From: Flavivirga spongiicola
GTDB taxonomy: Bacteria > Bacteroidota > Bacteroidia > Flavobacteriales > Flavobacteriaceae
Assembly (NCBI RefSeq): GCF_030540825.1
Contig: NZ_JAUOEO010000002.1
Span: 682,001-746,000 of the forward strand
DNA: 64,000 nt
Direction of reading: 5' to 3'
In this document: in pieces, positions 37,609-46,650 of the stretch
How the letters are laid out: every line of letters starts with the position of its first letter
How positions within the stretch are numbered: the stretch's first letter is position 1
The notes under the pieces: model-generated
Database searches by the model: none
The model's input: the letters and a program-made list of their open reading frames with translations, nothing else
Told to the model about the DNA's origin: nothing
Program-made: the position numbers and the translations under genes

Positions 37609-38620
37609 GTGTTTTTCTAGTTTTTTGACCATACCATTCTAAGGCTAATACAATAGCGATTCCGAAAAAAACGAATGCTATTGCATAATAAGTTTCTGTA
37701 TTTAATTCTGGAATGAAACGCTTATAATTTTCTATTATTTTTTGGCCTGTTGAATCTAATATAAAATGGCCATCAATAGTCGTTTTATAGATTGTTTCTT
37801 TCCATGGCCATACAACACCCAGTGATCCAATAATAAAGCCTATAATGGTAGATGTTGTAATATTTTTATAGTATTTGAGAATATAGCTTAGAACATGAGA
37901 AAAAGTAACTAAGCCTGTTACAGATCCTAATGTGAAAATCGCCAGAACTTTAAGCATTCTTATGCGTTCAGTATTGTTAATAAAGGAGAAATTGCCCCCT
38001 AAAATCTCATAGAAGGTATCATAAAGAGCATTTACCGAATCTACGAGTAGTAACACATAGTTGCCAAGTAAAATTAGTATGAAAGAGCCTGAAAAACCTG
38101 GGAGTGTCATACCAGATACACTTATGATACCACAAAAAAACACAAACCAGAGATTGTCGTTTTCTTTCGCGGGATTAAAAAAGCTAATACTTAAGCCCAA
38201 TATAATCCCTAAGGCTAGTGAGCTATAAGTTTTATAATTCCTACCTCTAAAGTCTTTGTTGATGTAATAAATAGAGCCTATAATCATTCCAAAGAAAACA
38301 CTCCAAACATAAAGTTCATAGTATTTTATTAGATAATCTAAAACTTTAGAAACACTAAAATAACTAATAATCATTCCTAAAAAGAGAAGACTTAAAAAAC
38401 GACCGTTTATATAATTAAAAAAACTTTTATATCGACCGTTTATAAGTAATTTGAAAGCTTTACCATTTACCTTTTTAAGCGAATAAATAAACTCTTCGTA
38501 AAAACCAGCGACAAAGGCAACGACACCTCCAGATACGCCAGGAACTTTATTGGCAGCTCCCATGCCCAATCCTTTTAGAATGAGAAAAATTTTATCAGTA
38601 AATGTTCTGGTGCTTTCCAT
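37601..38620 (-). CDS. DUF368 membrane protein, PopT-like (copy 2)
   Basis: 339 residues, about eight to ten membrane segments. Carries the two DUF368 signatures as an inverted pair: AANKVPGVSGGVVAFVAGFYEE near the N-terminus and MTLPGFSGSFILILLGNY mid-protein. DUF368 proteins (PopT) have been shown in other bacteria to return undecaprenyl phosphate across the membrane; I infer the same role here. Its ATG overlaps the previous stop as TAATG, so the two paralogs are coupled. It is longer than copy 1 because of a 30-residue insertion around NYKRFIPELNTETYY. Confidence 0.85.
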   Translation of the reverse strand: MESTRTFTDKIFLILKGLGMGAANKVPGVSGGVVAFVAGFYEEFIYSLKKVNGKAFKLLINGRYKSFFNYINGRFLSLLFLGMIISYFSVSKVLDYLIKYYELYVWSVFFGMIIGSIYYINKDFRGRNYKTYSSLALGIILGLSISFFNPAKENDNLWFVFFCGIISVSGMTLPGFSGSFILILLGNYVLLLVDSVNALYDTFYEILGGNFSFINNTERIRMLKVLAIFTLGSVTGLVTFSHVLSYILKYYKNITTSTIIGFIIGSLGVVWPWKETIYKTTIDGHFILDSTGQKIIENYKRFIPELNTETYYAIAFVFFGIAIVLALEWYGQKTRKTHE

Positions 38621-39540
38621 TATTGTTTTTTTGAACCTATTTTTTCTAAAATGAAAATAGTTAAAAAACCAATAACCATTAAAATGATAGCAAACAAAAG
38701 TTGGCTTTCACCATTGAAAGAAAGAGGAGAAATGCTTTCTTGTAAAACGGGTGTTTTTATGCCTTTAGAGTTAGTGTGCCATGTTATGGTTTCTTTCCAT
38801 GGCCATACTTTATTTAACGATCCAAAAATAAAACCGGTAAGTAATGCTAATGTAATATTGTGATAATGTTTGAAAAGCCATTTTAAAACATGACTAAAAC
38901 TAAGTAATCCTACTATAGCACCACCGGCAAAAATCAATATTTTTTTTATGTCCATATCATGGATAGCATCGCTAAGTGTTTTATAAGCTCCTAGAATTAT
39001 TAATATAAAGGATCCTGAAATACCGGGTAATATCATAGCACAAATAGCAATAGCTCCAGCAAAAAATAAAAATAAAGGGCTTTCATTTGTTGCTAAAGCA
39101 GGAAGTCTCGTAATATAAAAAGCTATACCAGCACCAATAATTAAAGCTACGATTACTAATATATTCCATTTAGAAATTTGTTTTCCAATAAAATAAATAC
39201 TAGCCACTATTAATCCGAAAAAGAAAGACCAAATTAAAACAGGGTGATTTTCTAACAAATATTTGGCAAGTTTCATAAATGACACAAAACTTATTATAAT
39301 ACCTGACGCCAATGCCAGTAAAAAGTTTCCGTTTAATTGTGCCCAAAAAGCTTTTAAACCTTTAGCGAAAAGTGTTTTAAAAAGAGACACGTTTATATTA
39401 CTAATCGACGAAATTAATTCTTCGTAAATACCAGATATGAATGCTATAGTGCCGCCAGAAACACCTGGAACAGCATCGGCCGCTCCCATGGCTAAGCCTT
39501 TTAAAGAAATAATTAAATAATCGGTTAATCGTCTTTGCAT
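38620..39540 (-). CDS. DUF368 membrane protein, PopT-like (copy 1)
   Basis: 306 residues, polytopic. Signatures AADAVPGVSGGTIAFISGIYEE and MILPGISGSFILIILGAY match the DUF368/PopT family, candidate undecaprenyl-phosphate translocases. Both paralogs share FSHVLKWLFKHYHNITLALL-type helices and a conserved GSLxxVWPWKETI motif. It is the first gene of an operon with the second DUF368 gene, aroE and possibly the DUF349 gene. The upstream spacer holds a MITE-like palindrome. Confidence 0.87.
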   Translation of the reverse strand: MQRRLTDYLIISLKGLAMGAADAVPGVSGGTIAFISGIYEELISSISNINVSLFKTLFAKGLKAFWAQLNGNFLLALASGIIISFVSFMKLAKYLLENHPVLIWSFFFGLIVASIYFIGKQISKWNILVIVALIIGAGIAFYITRLPALATNESPLFLFFAGAIAICAMILPGISGSFILIILGAYKTLSDAIHDMDIKKILIFAGGAIVGLLSFSHVLKWLFKHYHNITLALLTGFIFGSLNKVWPWKETITWHTNSKGIKTPVLQESISPLSFNGESQLLFAIILMVIGFLTIFILEKIGSKKQ

Positions 39541-39625
39541 ATTCTGATTTTTAAGCTAAAATCAAAGGTATACATTTTAACCCAAATTATGTATTAGAAA
39601 ATCTATTACAACTTAAAACAACTGC

Positions 39626-39711
39626 AAACCATAACGCTTCTCTACTTTTATAAATTTCAGCATAACATCGCCATGCTAAAATTTATAAAAAGTCATAGTT
39701 TTTTGTGGTTT
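39626..39711. repeat. Hairpin with symmetric internal loop
   Basis: Inner arms 39644-39663 and 39673-39693 pair with one mismatch and one bulge around a 9-base loop (AACATCGCC). Outer arms AAACCA (39626-39631) and TGGTTT (39706-39711) pair after 12 unpaired bases on each side. The even 12/12 spacing suggests a folded element rather than chance. Could be an RNA structure in the DUF368 leader or a small dispersed repeat. Confidence 0.55.
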
Positions 39712-39817
39712 TAACCTTCATAACGAAGTTCTAATGTATGACCTGGGCTTAATGAAATATCCATTGATTAAAAATTAAATCGGAAATAAAAATAACTATT
39801 TTGGATACCTACATTTA

Positions 39818-39980
39818 ATACCAATTAACAAATAAAATGAGCCTTAAATAATTTGAATTATAGTGTGCTTAGATAAAATAGAAAATTAAAGCATAGCCTT
39901 AGCTTATGGTTTAATTTTATCTTGAAATATAAGTGCAATAGAAGCGAATTACTAGGTTTATTTTATTTGTTAATTGGTAT
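39818..39980. mobile_element. MITE-like palindromic element with 21-bp terminal inverted repeats
   Basis: Termini are perfect 21-bp inverted repeats: ATACCAATTAACAAATAAA.. at 39818-39838 and its complement at 39960-39980. The interior is also imperfectly palindromic: GATAAAAT (39872-39879) pairs with ATTTTATC (39914-39921) around the same axis. Size 163 bp, no coding frame, located 28 bases past the stop of the TPR gene. No clear target duplication and no transposase in the window. Confidence 0.6.
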
Positions 39981-40008
39981 AACTCCTTTAAAAAGATAAG
40001 ATATTGGC

Positions 40009-41403
40009 TTAAAGGTTTGTTTTAAGTAGTTTTTTAACTAATATTCTGTTAGAAACCTCAGGGAAAAGCTCTTCAATTATAAAAGCATATTCCTCGTTAG
40101 AAACGATGCCGTTTTTTAAATGAAATATGCCTTTATCGTTTTCATTTAAAGAAAAATATAAACCAGCTAAACGATATTCTAATTCTGCGTTTTCTGGATA
40201 AAACTCCAAAGCTTGTTCAAAATTATAAATAGCAGCTTGTGATTCGCCAAGCTTAATTAATAAATCGCCACGAGACAGCCATGTATTGAGTTCATAATTT
40301 CCTAATTCTAAAGTTCTTTTGAACCCGCGTTCGGCTTCTTCATAAAAATTGAGTCTCTGGTTAATTTGGGAGTATAACTTCCAGTAGATAACATTTTCAG
40401 GATCAATATTAATTGCTTTGTTTATATAATATAATGCTTTTTGATAATTCTTTTTCCCATTATAAAACTTTGTTATCGCTATCCACCCTTTATCTAATAA
40501 AGGATCTTCATGTACAGTTTTGTAATAATATTGAACCGCCAAGTCATCATTTTTTAACTTTTCATGACAATTACCTATCCTTAATAAAGCAAAAGAAGTG
40601 GGTTCGTCTAGTTTTAAAGAGATACTATAATTTTCAATGGCATCATCATAACGTTTTAGAGCTTCAAGTACTTTGCCTCTTTCGAGATATGCCCCTACAA
40701 ATGTATCGTCGGAGATAATAGCAAAATCAAAAGCGGCTAATGCTTTTTTGTACTTTTTTAAGGTATAGTATTGTTTGCCTAATTGGTGCCATGCTACTTC
40801 GCAATAAGGGTTTTTATCTAGAAATACGTTTAAATAAGAAATGGCTTCTTCATTTTGACTTAGATACTCAAAACAATATATGATATTGTAAAGAGCAGAA
40901 TAATCTTCTAAATCTTCTTCCAAACATTTCATGAAATACATTTTAGCATTTTCAAATTGGTCTAAAAAAAGATATTCCATACCAATTAAAGAATATAAAT
41001 CAATCACGTCATTTGTAAGTTCTAATGCTTTCTTTAATACGTCTATAGCTTGTTGATGCTCATCCTTTTTTGATAATATATTAGCTTTTTGAATGTAGAT
41101 TTCCTCATTCATAGGGTCTAAACTATAAAGTTCATTTAATAAAGTATCTGCTTCAACTAGTTTGTCTTCAAATACATAAACTTCAACTTTAAAAAGTTTT
41201 AGATTAATAGAGGTGGTGTGCTGGTTTAAACCTAATTTAATGGCCTTCTTTGCCAAAGCTATTTTACCATGATTTAGATAATGGTGAATAATGTTTTCAA
41301 ACTCTTCAGAATCGAAAAACAAAACATGATTTGTTTTTAACATCGATTCGAATTTTGATAGAGGCAAATTGTTGTTGTCGTTATGACTAAACTCCATAAG
41401 CAC
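40009..41403 (-). CDS. Tetratricopeptide repeat protein
   Basis: 464 residues, almost all TPR-type helix pairs, roughly 11-12 repeats (for example AWHQLGKQYYTLKKYKKALAAF, AYLERGKVLEALKRYDDAIENY, TWLSRGDLLIKLGESQAAIYNF). No signal peptide, so a cytosolic scaffold. The frame opens MLMEFSHND; the second Met (41397) is equally possible. Standing between the aminotransferase and the DUF368 operon, it appears to be a single-gene transcript. Partners unknown. Confidence 0.85.
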   Translation of the reverse strand: MLMEFSHNDNNNLPLSKFESMLKTNHVLFFDSEEFENIIHHYLNHGKIALAKKAIKLGLNQHTTSINLKLFKVEVYVFEDKLVEADTLLNELYSLDPMNEEIYIQKANILSKKDEHQQAIDVLKKALELTNDVIDLYSLIGMEYLFLDQFENAKMYFMKCLEEDLEDYSALYNIIYCFEYLSQNEEAISYLNVFLDKNPYCEVAWHQLGKQYYTLKKYKKALAAFDFAIISDDTFVGAYLERGKVLEALKRYDDAIENYSISLKLDEPTSFALLRIGNCHEKLKNDDLAVQYYYKTVHEDPLLDKGWIAITKFYNGKKNYQKALYYINKAINIDPENVIYWKLYSQINQRLNFYEEAERGFKRTLELGNYELNTWLSRGDLLIKLGESQAAIYNFEQALEFYPENAELEYRLAGLYFSLNENDKGIFHLKNGIVSNEEYAFIIEELFPEVSNRILVKKLLKTNL

Positions 41404-41556
41404 TTTTGTAAGTTTCTACTTGAATAAATTTAAGCTTCTATTTGTCTTTTTAAGACAGATTAAGCAAATGTTTTTAACAAAGTAATCAACAACCATGCCT
41501 TTAGTAGGGTTTTTGGGAGCTTTTGTTTTGATTTTTAGAACGTTGATGGCATGTAA

Positions 41557-42738
41557 TTAATCCTGAATTGCGTTTAAAACGGTAATGATTATTGAGCATC
41601 CTTTAGTGATTTCTTCATTTGAAATAGTTAAAGGGGGTGTAATTCTTACTGCTTTAGGTTCAAAAAGGAGCCAAAATAGTATTAAACCTTCTTCTTGACA
41701 CTTAAGAATTAGTGAATTTGTTATTTTTTCTGAAGTAGTTATAATGGCAAGCATGAGTCCTTTGCCTCTAATTTCTTTAATTAATGGATGGACTAAAAGT
41801 TTGCGAAACAAGGTTTCTTTTTCTAAAGTTTGATGTATTAAGTTGCTTTCTGTGATCTCTTGTAAGGTTGCTAGGGCAGATGCAGCAATAACCGGGTGAC
41901 CTCCAAAAGTCGTAATATGTCCTAATTTAGGGGTGTTTTGTAGTAAATCCATGAGTTTACTTGATGCTGTAAAAGCACCTATGGGCATACCGCCACCTAA
42001 ACCTTTACCGGTAACTAAAATATCTGGAATACAATTATAATGTTCAAACCCAAAAAGTTTACCTGTTCTGCCTATACCTGGTTGTATTTCATCTAAAATT
42101 AAAAGTGCTCCAACGGTATTGCAACGGTTTCTTACTTTTTCTAAATATCCTTTTTCTGGTTCTATAAAACCAGCACCACCTTGTATGGTTTCTAGGATAA
42201 CACATGCTGTTTTAGTGGTGATGCGCCCTAAATCGGTTTCATTATTAAAAGAAATGAATTGTACGTTTGGTAGTAATGGTCTATATGCTTGTTTTCTTTC
42301 TTCAAAACCCATAACACTCATAGAACCCATAGTATTACCATGATATGCTTTATGTGCTGCTATAATTTCACTTCTACCCGTAGCGCGTTTTGCTAGTTTA
42401 AGGGCACCTTCAATAGCTTCAGTACCAGAATTGGTTAAATATGTTTTTTCTAAAGAGGAGGGGAGTTTATTTGCCAATAATTTAGTAAGCTCTACAGCTG
42501 GTTTTTGTATATATTCCCCATATACCATGACATGTAAGTAGGTGTCTAATTGGTCTTTAATGGCATTCACAACTTTGGGATGATTATGTCCTAAAGGGCA
42601 AGCAGATATGCCAGCAACAAAATCTAAATGTGCTTTATTATTGATATCATAAATATAGGAACCACTAGCATGAGAAATTTCCATAGCTAACGGATGAGGC
42701 GAGGTTTGCGCTTGATATTTAAAAAAATCAGATGTCAT
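41557..42738 (-). CDS. Class III (acetylornithine-type) PLP aminotransferase
   Basis: 393 residues. PLP motifs: LTNSGTEAIEGALKLAKRAT, KAYHGNTMGSMSVMG, LDEIQPGIGRTGKLFGFEHY and the Schiff-base Lys245 in LVTGKGLGGGMPIGAF. Family members transfer amino groups between omega-amino acids such as acetylornithine and 2-oxoglutarate; without other arginine or lysine genes nearby the substrate is open. Its ATG lies 2 bases after the stop of the OstA-like gene, so the two are co-expressed. Confidence 0.85.
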   Translation of the reverse strand: MTSDFFKYQAQTSPHPLAMEISHASGSYIYDINNKAHLDFVAGISACPLGHNHPKVVNAIKDQLDTYLHVMVYGEYIQKPAVELTKLLANKLPSSLEKTYLTNSGTEAIEGALKLAKRATGRSEIIAAHKAYHGNTMGSMSVMGFEERKQAYRPLLPNVQFISFNNETDLGRITTKTACVILETIQGGAGFIEPEKGYLEKVRNRCNTVGALLILDEIQPGIGRTGKLFGFEHYNCIPDILVTGKGLGGGMPIGAFTASSKLMDLLQNTPKLGHITTFGGHPVIAASALATLQEITESNLIHQTLEKETLFRKLLVHPLIKEIRGKGLMLAIITTSEKITNSLILKCQEEGLILFWLLFEPKAVRITPPLTISNEEITKGCSIIITVLNAIQD

Positions 42739-42740
42739 TA

Positions 42741-44561
42741 TTATTTATCTGAAACCTTAGAGTTTCTAAGCTTTTTTTGATTTTCTATGATAGACTTTGG
42801 TCCCAAAAAATTTTGTTTTTCTTTTGCCGATTTAGGTATGTTTCTTGAAGCTTTAGAAGGTTCTGTCTTATCGGTTTTCTCTCGGTTATCTGCATTTTCA
42901 ATACGTTTTAACAGCTCTTCATCAAAGAAATCTTCTTGAGGAACATAATCTTCTAACCCTTTTATAACTGGTAAAACTAAAGGAGGATCATCTTTAAATA
43001 AATCTTCAACGCTCATGGGGCGCTCGTCTTCACGCCAATCAAAACCTTTTAAGATTTTTTCTTTTTCCGGATATTGAGATTCAGGATATAATTTACCGTC
43101 AACTTGATTTATTCGGTTATACTCTTCAATATCGCCTTCAGCAAAAAGCATGGAAATACTTCCAGATTTTGCTTTATCAATCCCTATAAGTTCTTGTTTA
43201 TCATTACGTGTATAAAAAATAGACTCAGCATTTTTAATAATATCAACTTGTCTTAACTGGTTTTCTTCATTAAATAGCCCTATTAATCTCATACCGTAAA
43301 TTTGATTGTATCCATTTTCGCTTATAGTGTCTTTACTTATAATAAAGGCATTATTGAAAACTCTCAGAGAGTCTATTTTTTCTGTTTCGGGATTTGAAAT
43401 TAAATGAATGGTATCGCCTGTCATTTGATTGGCTATATTCCAAAGGATAGGTTTTCGTTGCGTAGAAAATTTATCGTCAGACGAAAAACGGTTTATATTT
43501 ATTAATTGCGTAATACCGGTTTTTTGGTTAGAATGTATGGAGTCTGCTTTTCCACTTAGATCCGACTTGAATATTTTAGCATTGTAATAGGCTCTAACAA
43601 TACGGTGTTCAGGTTTACCGGTTACCATGATTCTATCTGCATGCATATAGATAGAATCGTTTTCTTGTTGTGTAATTGCTAGGGCATGTTTTGTAATAAA
43701 TAAAGAATCTTTTTCTTTAAAAACCTCGGCGTAATGCCCTTTTATAATACTATTATTTATAGTGTCTGTTACTTTTATATTATTGGTAGCCGAAGCAAAA
43801 CTAATGTTATTGTCAAAATATAAACTGTCGCCTTCTATAATACGATTATCGTAATCTATTCTTGCTTTTTTAAGAGCATAACCTACTTTGTTTTCGGTGT
43901 CATAAAACCCTTTTTCACAATATGTTACACTTGTTTCTGTTGTTATGGTCGAAGGACCAAATAAGTAGGCATGACCACTGTCTGAATAGAAATCGAAAAA
44001 ATTAGAATTAATAGTTGACTCCTTATTTACTAATACCACATCCTCAACAAATTGATATTTTTTAAGGTCCATGTAATACCGACCAATTTTACTGGTAATC
44101 GTTCCAGAGGAATCTTTTACAACAGTTCCACCATTTTTATAAAATGCTTGTTGTTTGATGCGGTCTAAATACAGGGTGTCCGAAGATATTGTAGAATTGG
44201 GATCTTTTAAAACAACATCTCCACTTGCAAAAGCTAAACCACTTGCTCCACTATATTCAACATACTTGGAGGTCATATTAATAGTATCCCCTTGTTTCAT
44301 TTGAACATTACCATAGGCTTCGATGAAATTTTCTTTACCGTAGTGTATGGCTTTATCACACCACATGTCTGATCCCTTGTGCTTTATATGTACTTGTTGT
44401 GAATCATCACGTGTTAATACTTTGGCACCAGGGTAATTTTCTTCATCAATAGTAAGTTTACCGGCATATTCGATTTCAATTTTCTTTTTTTCCTGAGCCT
44501 CGGTAGCTATTGAAACAAAGCCAATAATAAGCGTAAAAAATAAAACTTGTAGTTTGTTCAA
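42741..44561 (-). CDS. OstA-like protein (LptA/LptD N-terminal fold)
   Basis: 606 residues. Signal peptide (MNKLQVLFFTLIIGFVSIATEAQ), then successive beta-jellyroll OstA repeats: AIHYGKENFIEAYGNVQMKQ, SGLAFASGDVVLKD, DTLYLDRIKQQAFYKNGGTV, HAYLFGPSTI, YAEVFKEKDSLFITKHA. This fold carries LPS across the periplasm. The last 100 residues are charged and low-complexity. A long OstA-like protein of this kind is typical in Bacteroidota. First gene of a two-gene unit with the aminotransferase. Confidence 0.85.
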   Translation of the reverse strand: MNKLQVLFFTLIIGFVSIATEAQEKKKIEIEYAGKLTIDEENYPGAKVLTRDDSQQVHIKHKGSDMWCDKAIHYGKENFIEAYGNVQMKQGDTINMTSKYVEYSGASGLAFASGDVVLKDPNSTISSDTLYLDRIKQQAFYKNGGTVVKDSSGTITSKIGRYYMDLKKYQFVEDVVLVNKESTINSNFFDFYSDSGHAYLFGPSTITTETSVTYCEKGFYDTENKVGYALKKARIDYDNRIIEGDSLYFDNNISFASATNNIKVTDTINNSIIKGHYAEVFKEKDSLFITKHALAITQQENDSIYMHADRIMVTGKPEHRIVRAYYNAKIFKSDLSGKADSIHSNQKTGITQLININRFSSDDKFSTQRKPILWNIANQMTGDTIHLISNPETEKIDSLRVFNNAFIISKDTISENGYNQIYGMRLIGLFNEENQLRQVDIIKNAESIFYTRNDKQELIGIDKAKSGSISMLFAEGDIEEYNRINQVDGKLYPESQYPEKEKILKGFDWREDERPMSVEDLFKDDPPLVLPVIKGLEDYVPQEDFFDEELLKRIENADNREKTDKTEPSKASRNIPKSAKEKQNFLGPKSIIENQKKLRNSKVSDK

Positions 44562-44730
44562 AATATAAAAAGTTTGTCACAAAAATAACGATAATTATAA
44601 TGTATAATTGTATAAATTAAATGATCAGTTATAAAACTTGACTTTTCACTTAAATAAAAAAGGAAAGATGGTTTCTATTTTAAAAAAAATTAAATTTTCC
44701 GAGGAACTATAAATTTAAGTTGTAGAAATC

Positions 44731-44781
44731 GAGTTAATGATACCCTTGAGTAAAAAACTCAAGAGTATCTCAAATTAACTC
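44731..44781 (-). terminator. Long hairpin at the end of the glycan operon
   Basis: GAGTTAAT (44731-44738) pairs with ATTAACTC (44774-44781), and inside it CTTGAGT pairs with ACTCAAG around AAAAA with GATAC/GTATC outside. It lies 24 bases past the stop of the last operon gene. No strong T-run follows on the minus strand, so it may protect the mRNA 3' end as well as terminate. Confidence 0.55.
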
Positions 44782-44804
44782 AAAAAATAAACAAACTAAC
44801 TAAT

Positions 44805-46640
44805 TTATTCAATAATATATGCTTTAATTTCAGCCATTGCAGCATTTTCAGTACCATCATGTGATGATGTAGAAATGAATTTTAAATACCTAAATGTTTG
44901 AGCTGATGTAAAATTCACATCTTGTACCTCTTTTATATTTTGTAACTCAAAATTACCCAATGAGGACCAACTTGAATTATCTGTACTTACTTGTATCTCA
45001 ATATTTTTAACAGTTCTAGATAAAGACTGTCTTTGTGCAAATCTTATACCTAATACTTCCGTTTGTGCTCCCATATCTATAGTAATATGGTGTGGTGAAG
45101 TTGCAGTACAACCGCTCCAACAAGAGTGCCAATAGGTATCTAAATTATCATCTAAAACATCGGCAGCACGACCTGTATCTCCTTCTCCTCCTTTGTCTTC
45201 TTGAGTACTATAGTCGATAACCGACCACGAACTCCTATCTAATAATGTCACAGGAGTTGGAGGATCAGGAAGTTTAGGTGTTTCTAAGGAATTGAAATCT
45301 ATATTTGGTGAAGCCCCAGACGCTGTTCTTGAAAATGCTGTATTTGGCTGTACATTAGCATTAAAAAATCCACAGTTTTTTAGAAAAAAGGTATTGCCAT
45401 TGGTACCCCCTTCATAATCTAATCGATCTCCGTTACTTGCAGTTGCATCTGCAGTAAATGTTCCGCTTGTCATTTCTGCCCATGCGTTATCGGTTGTATA
45501 GACCCATTGATTACCATAATTTACGCGTCTAGAAAGATATCCAGTACTAGGGTTGAAATTTTCTAAAAATGAATGTAATCTTTTTAAATGAGTATTGGTT
45601 TTTGGTCTTCTTAAACCTGCAATCAATTGCCAATCTCCAATTTCTGGATCAAAGAAATACGCTGTATAATCTGTTGATTCAGGAATAGTAGAAGGTTCTC
45701 CTTTCAACAAAAACTTATAAGTAACTCCAGCTTTCCAATCTACATCTTTAAAACACTGTATTCCTGACCCTTCATTACCAAAATCTTGAACAGTTACTCC
45801 TGTTCCATTTCCTAAATTAGTAACCTTATAATCTTCAGGAATCTGATTAGGGTCGTCTGTACTGAAAGCACTCCATATTGAGAATAATACACGTCTTTCA
45901 GTAGCTGAATTTACTTGTATACCAAAATAACCTTGTGCATGTCCGTTAGCCATAAAAAATGATCCTATTTTATCATCACCTTCTGGAACTGTAACTTCAT
46001 TATAAAACCATTGTACATCTTTCCCTGATGGTTCATCATAACCCATGTGTACCGAAGGTCCTCTTCTGCCAAAGTAAAAATTACTTGTGGGGTTAAACGT
46101 TACTCCTGAAGCTATGGCAACACCGCCGAAAAGGATATCGCTAATATCAACGATATAATCTCCTGATTTTTCCAATCCTTTTATTTCTACATAATTATAT
46201 CCAGCCGGTACTGTAAATGTTCCAATTTCTTCTGTTTTATAAGTCGTACTAGAACTCGTGATTTCTTTAGACGTATTGCCAACTGTAACTTTTATTTTTG
46301 AGGAACCATCTGAAGATTTCATTTTTAATCCGACATTTAATTCACCAGCTCCTGTTTTAACATAGGTACGAATAACATCATCTAAGGACGACCAATTCTG
46401 GATCCCAGATTCTGAAATTATATTTTGGTCCTGAGTAAGATTGTTCATAACCCAACTATTAGCACCTATGGGGATTGTTTTTGTTAAACTTAAGGTTTCT
46501 TCTTCTTCCTCTTTTTCAACTTCTTTTGATTCGGAGGTATCACTTTTTGAACATGAAGAACAAGAAAATGATATATTAATGAGAAGTATAAACACCAGAA
46601 TAGTGTTTCTTAAATTTAATTTCGTAATTATATTTTTCAT
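44805..46640 (-). CDS. Lipoprotein with DUF5077, DUF3472 and discoidin (F5/8C) domains
   Basis: 611 residues. Lipoprotein signal (LINISFSC). DUF5077-like part at about 53-175 (PIGANSWVMNNLTQDQNI), DUF3472-like part at about 195-430 (GRRGPSVHMGYD, DVQWFYNEVTVPEGDD, HAQGYFGIQV), and a C-terminal discoidin domain at about 465-610 (SWSVIDYSTQEDKGGEG, DTYWHSCWSGCTA). Surface-exposed and probably glycan-binding or acting; the catalytic activity of DUF3472 is not established. Its discoidin domain is a paralog of the small lipoprotein at 50132. Last gene of the operon. Confidence 0.8.
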   Translation of the reverse strand: MKNIITKLNLRNTILVFILLINISFSCSSCSKSDTSESKEVEKEEEEETLSLTKTIPIGANSWVMNNLTQDQNIISESGIQNWSSLDDVIRTYVKTGAGELNVGLKMKSSDGSSKIKVTVGNTSKEITSSSTTYKTEEIGTFTVPAGYNYVEIKGLEKSGDYIVDISDILFGGVAIASGVTFNPTSNFYFGRRGPSVHMGYDEPSGKDVQWFYNEVTVPEGDDKIGSFFMANGHAQGYFGIQVNSATERRVLFSIWSAFSTDDPNQIPEDYKVTNLGNGTGVTVQDFGNEGSGIQCFKDVDWKAGVTYKFLLKGEPSTIPESTDYTAYFFDPEIGDWQLIAGLRRPKTNTHLKRLHSFLENFNPSTGYLSRRVNYGNQWVYTTDNAWAEMTSGTFTADATASNGDRLDYEGGTNGNTFFLKNCGFFNANVQPNTAFSRTASGASPNIDFNSLETPKLPDPPTPVTLLDRSSWSVIDYSTQEDKGGEGDTGRAADVLDDNLDTYWHSCWSGCTATSPHHITIDMGAQTEVLGIRFAQRQSLSRTVKNIEIQVSTDNSSWSSLGNFELQNIKEVQDVNFTSAQTFRYLKFISTSSHDGTENAAMAEIKAYIIE

Positions 46641-46650
46641 ATTTTAAATT

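Larger units (their letters stand above)
39541..40008. other. 468-bp repeat-rich intergenic region
   Basis: No credible gene on either strand. It contains two separate palindromic structures, 39626-39711 and 39818-39980, listed separately. The remainder (39541-39625 and 39712-39817) holds the promoter of the DUF368 operon, for which I see no good consensus, and AT-rich sequence with a short CTTC/GAAG palindrome near 39717. Confidence 0.7.
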
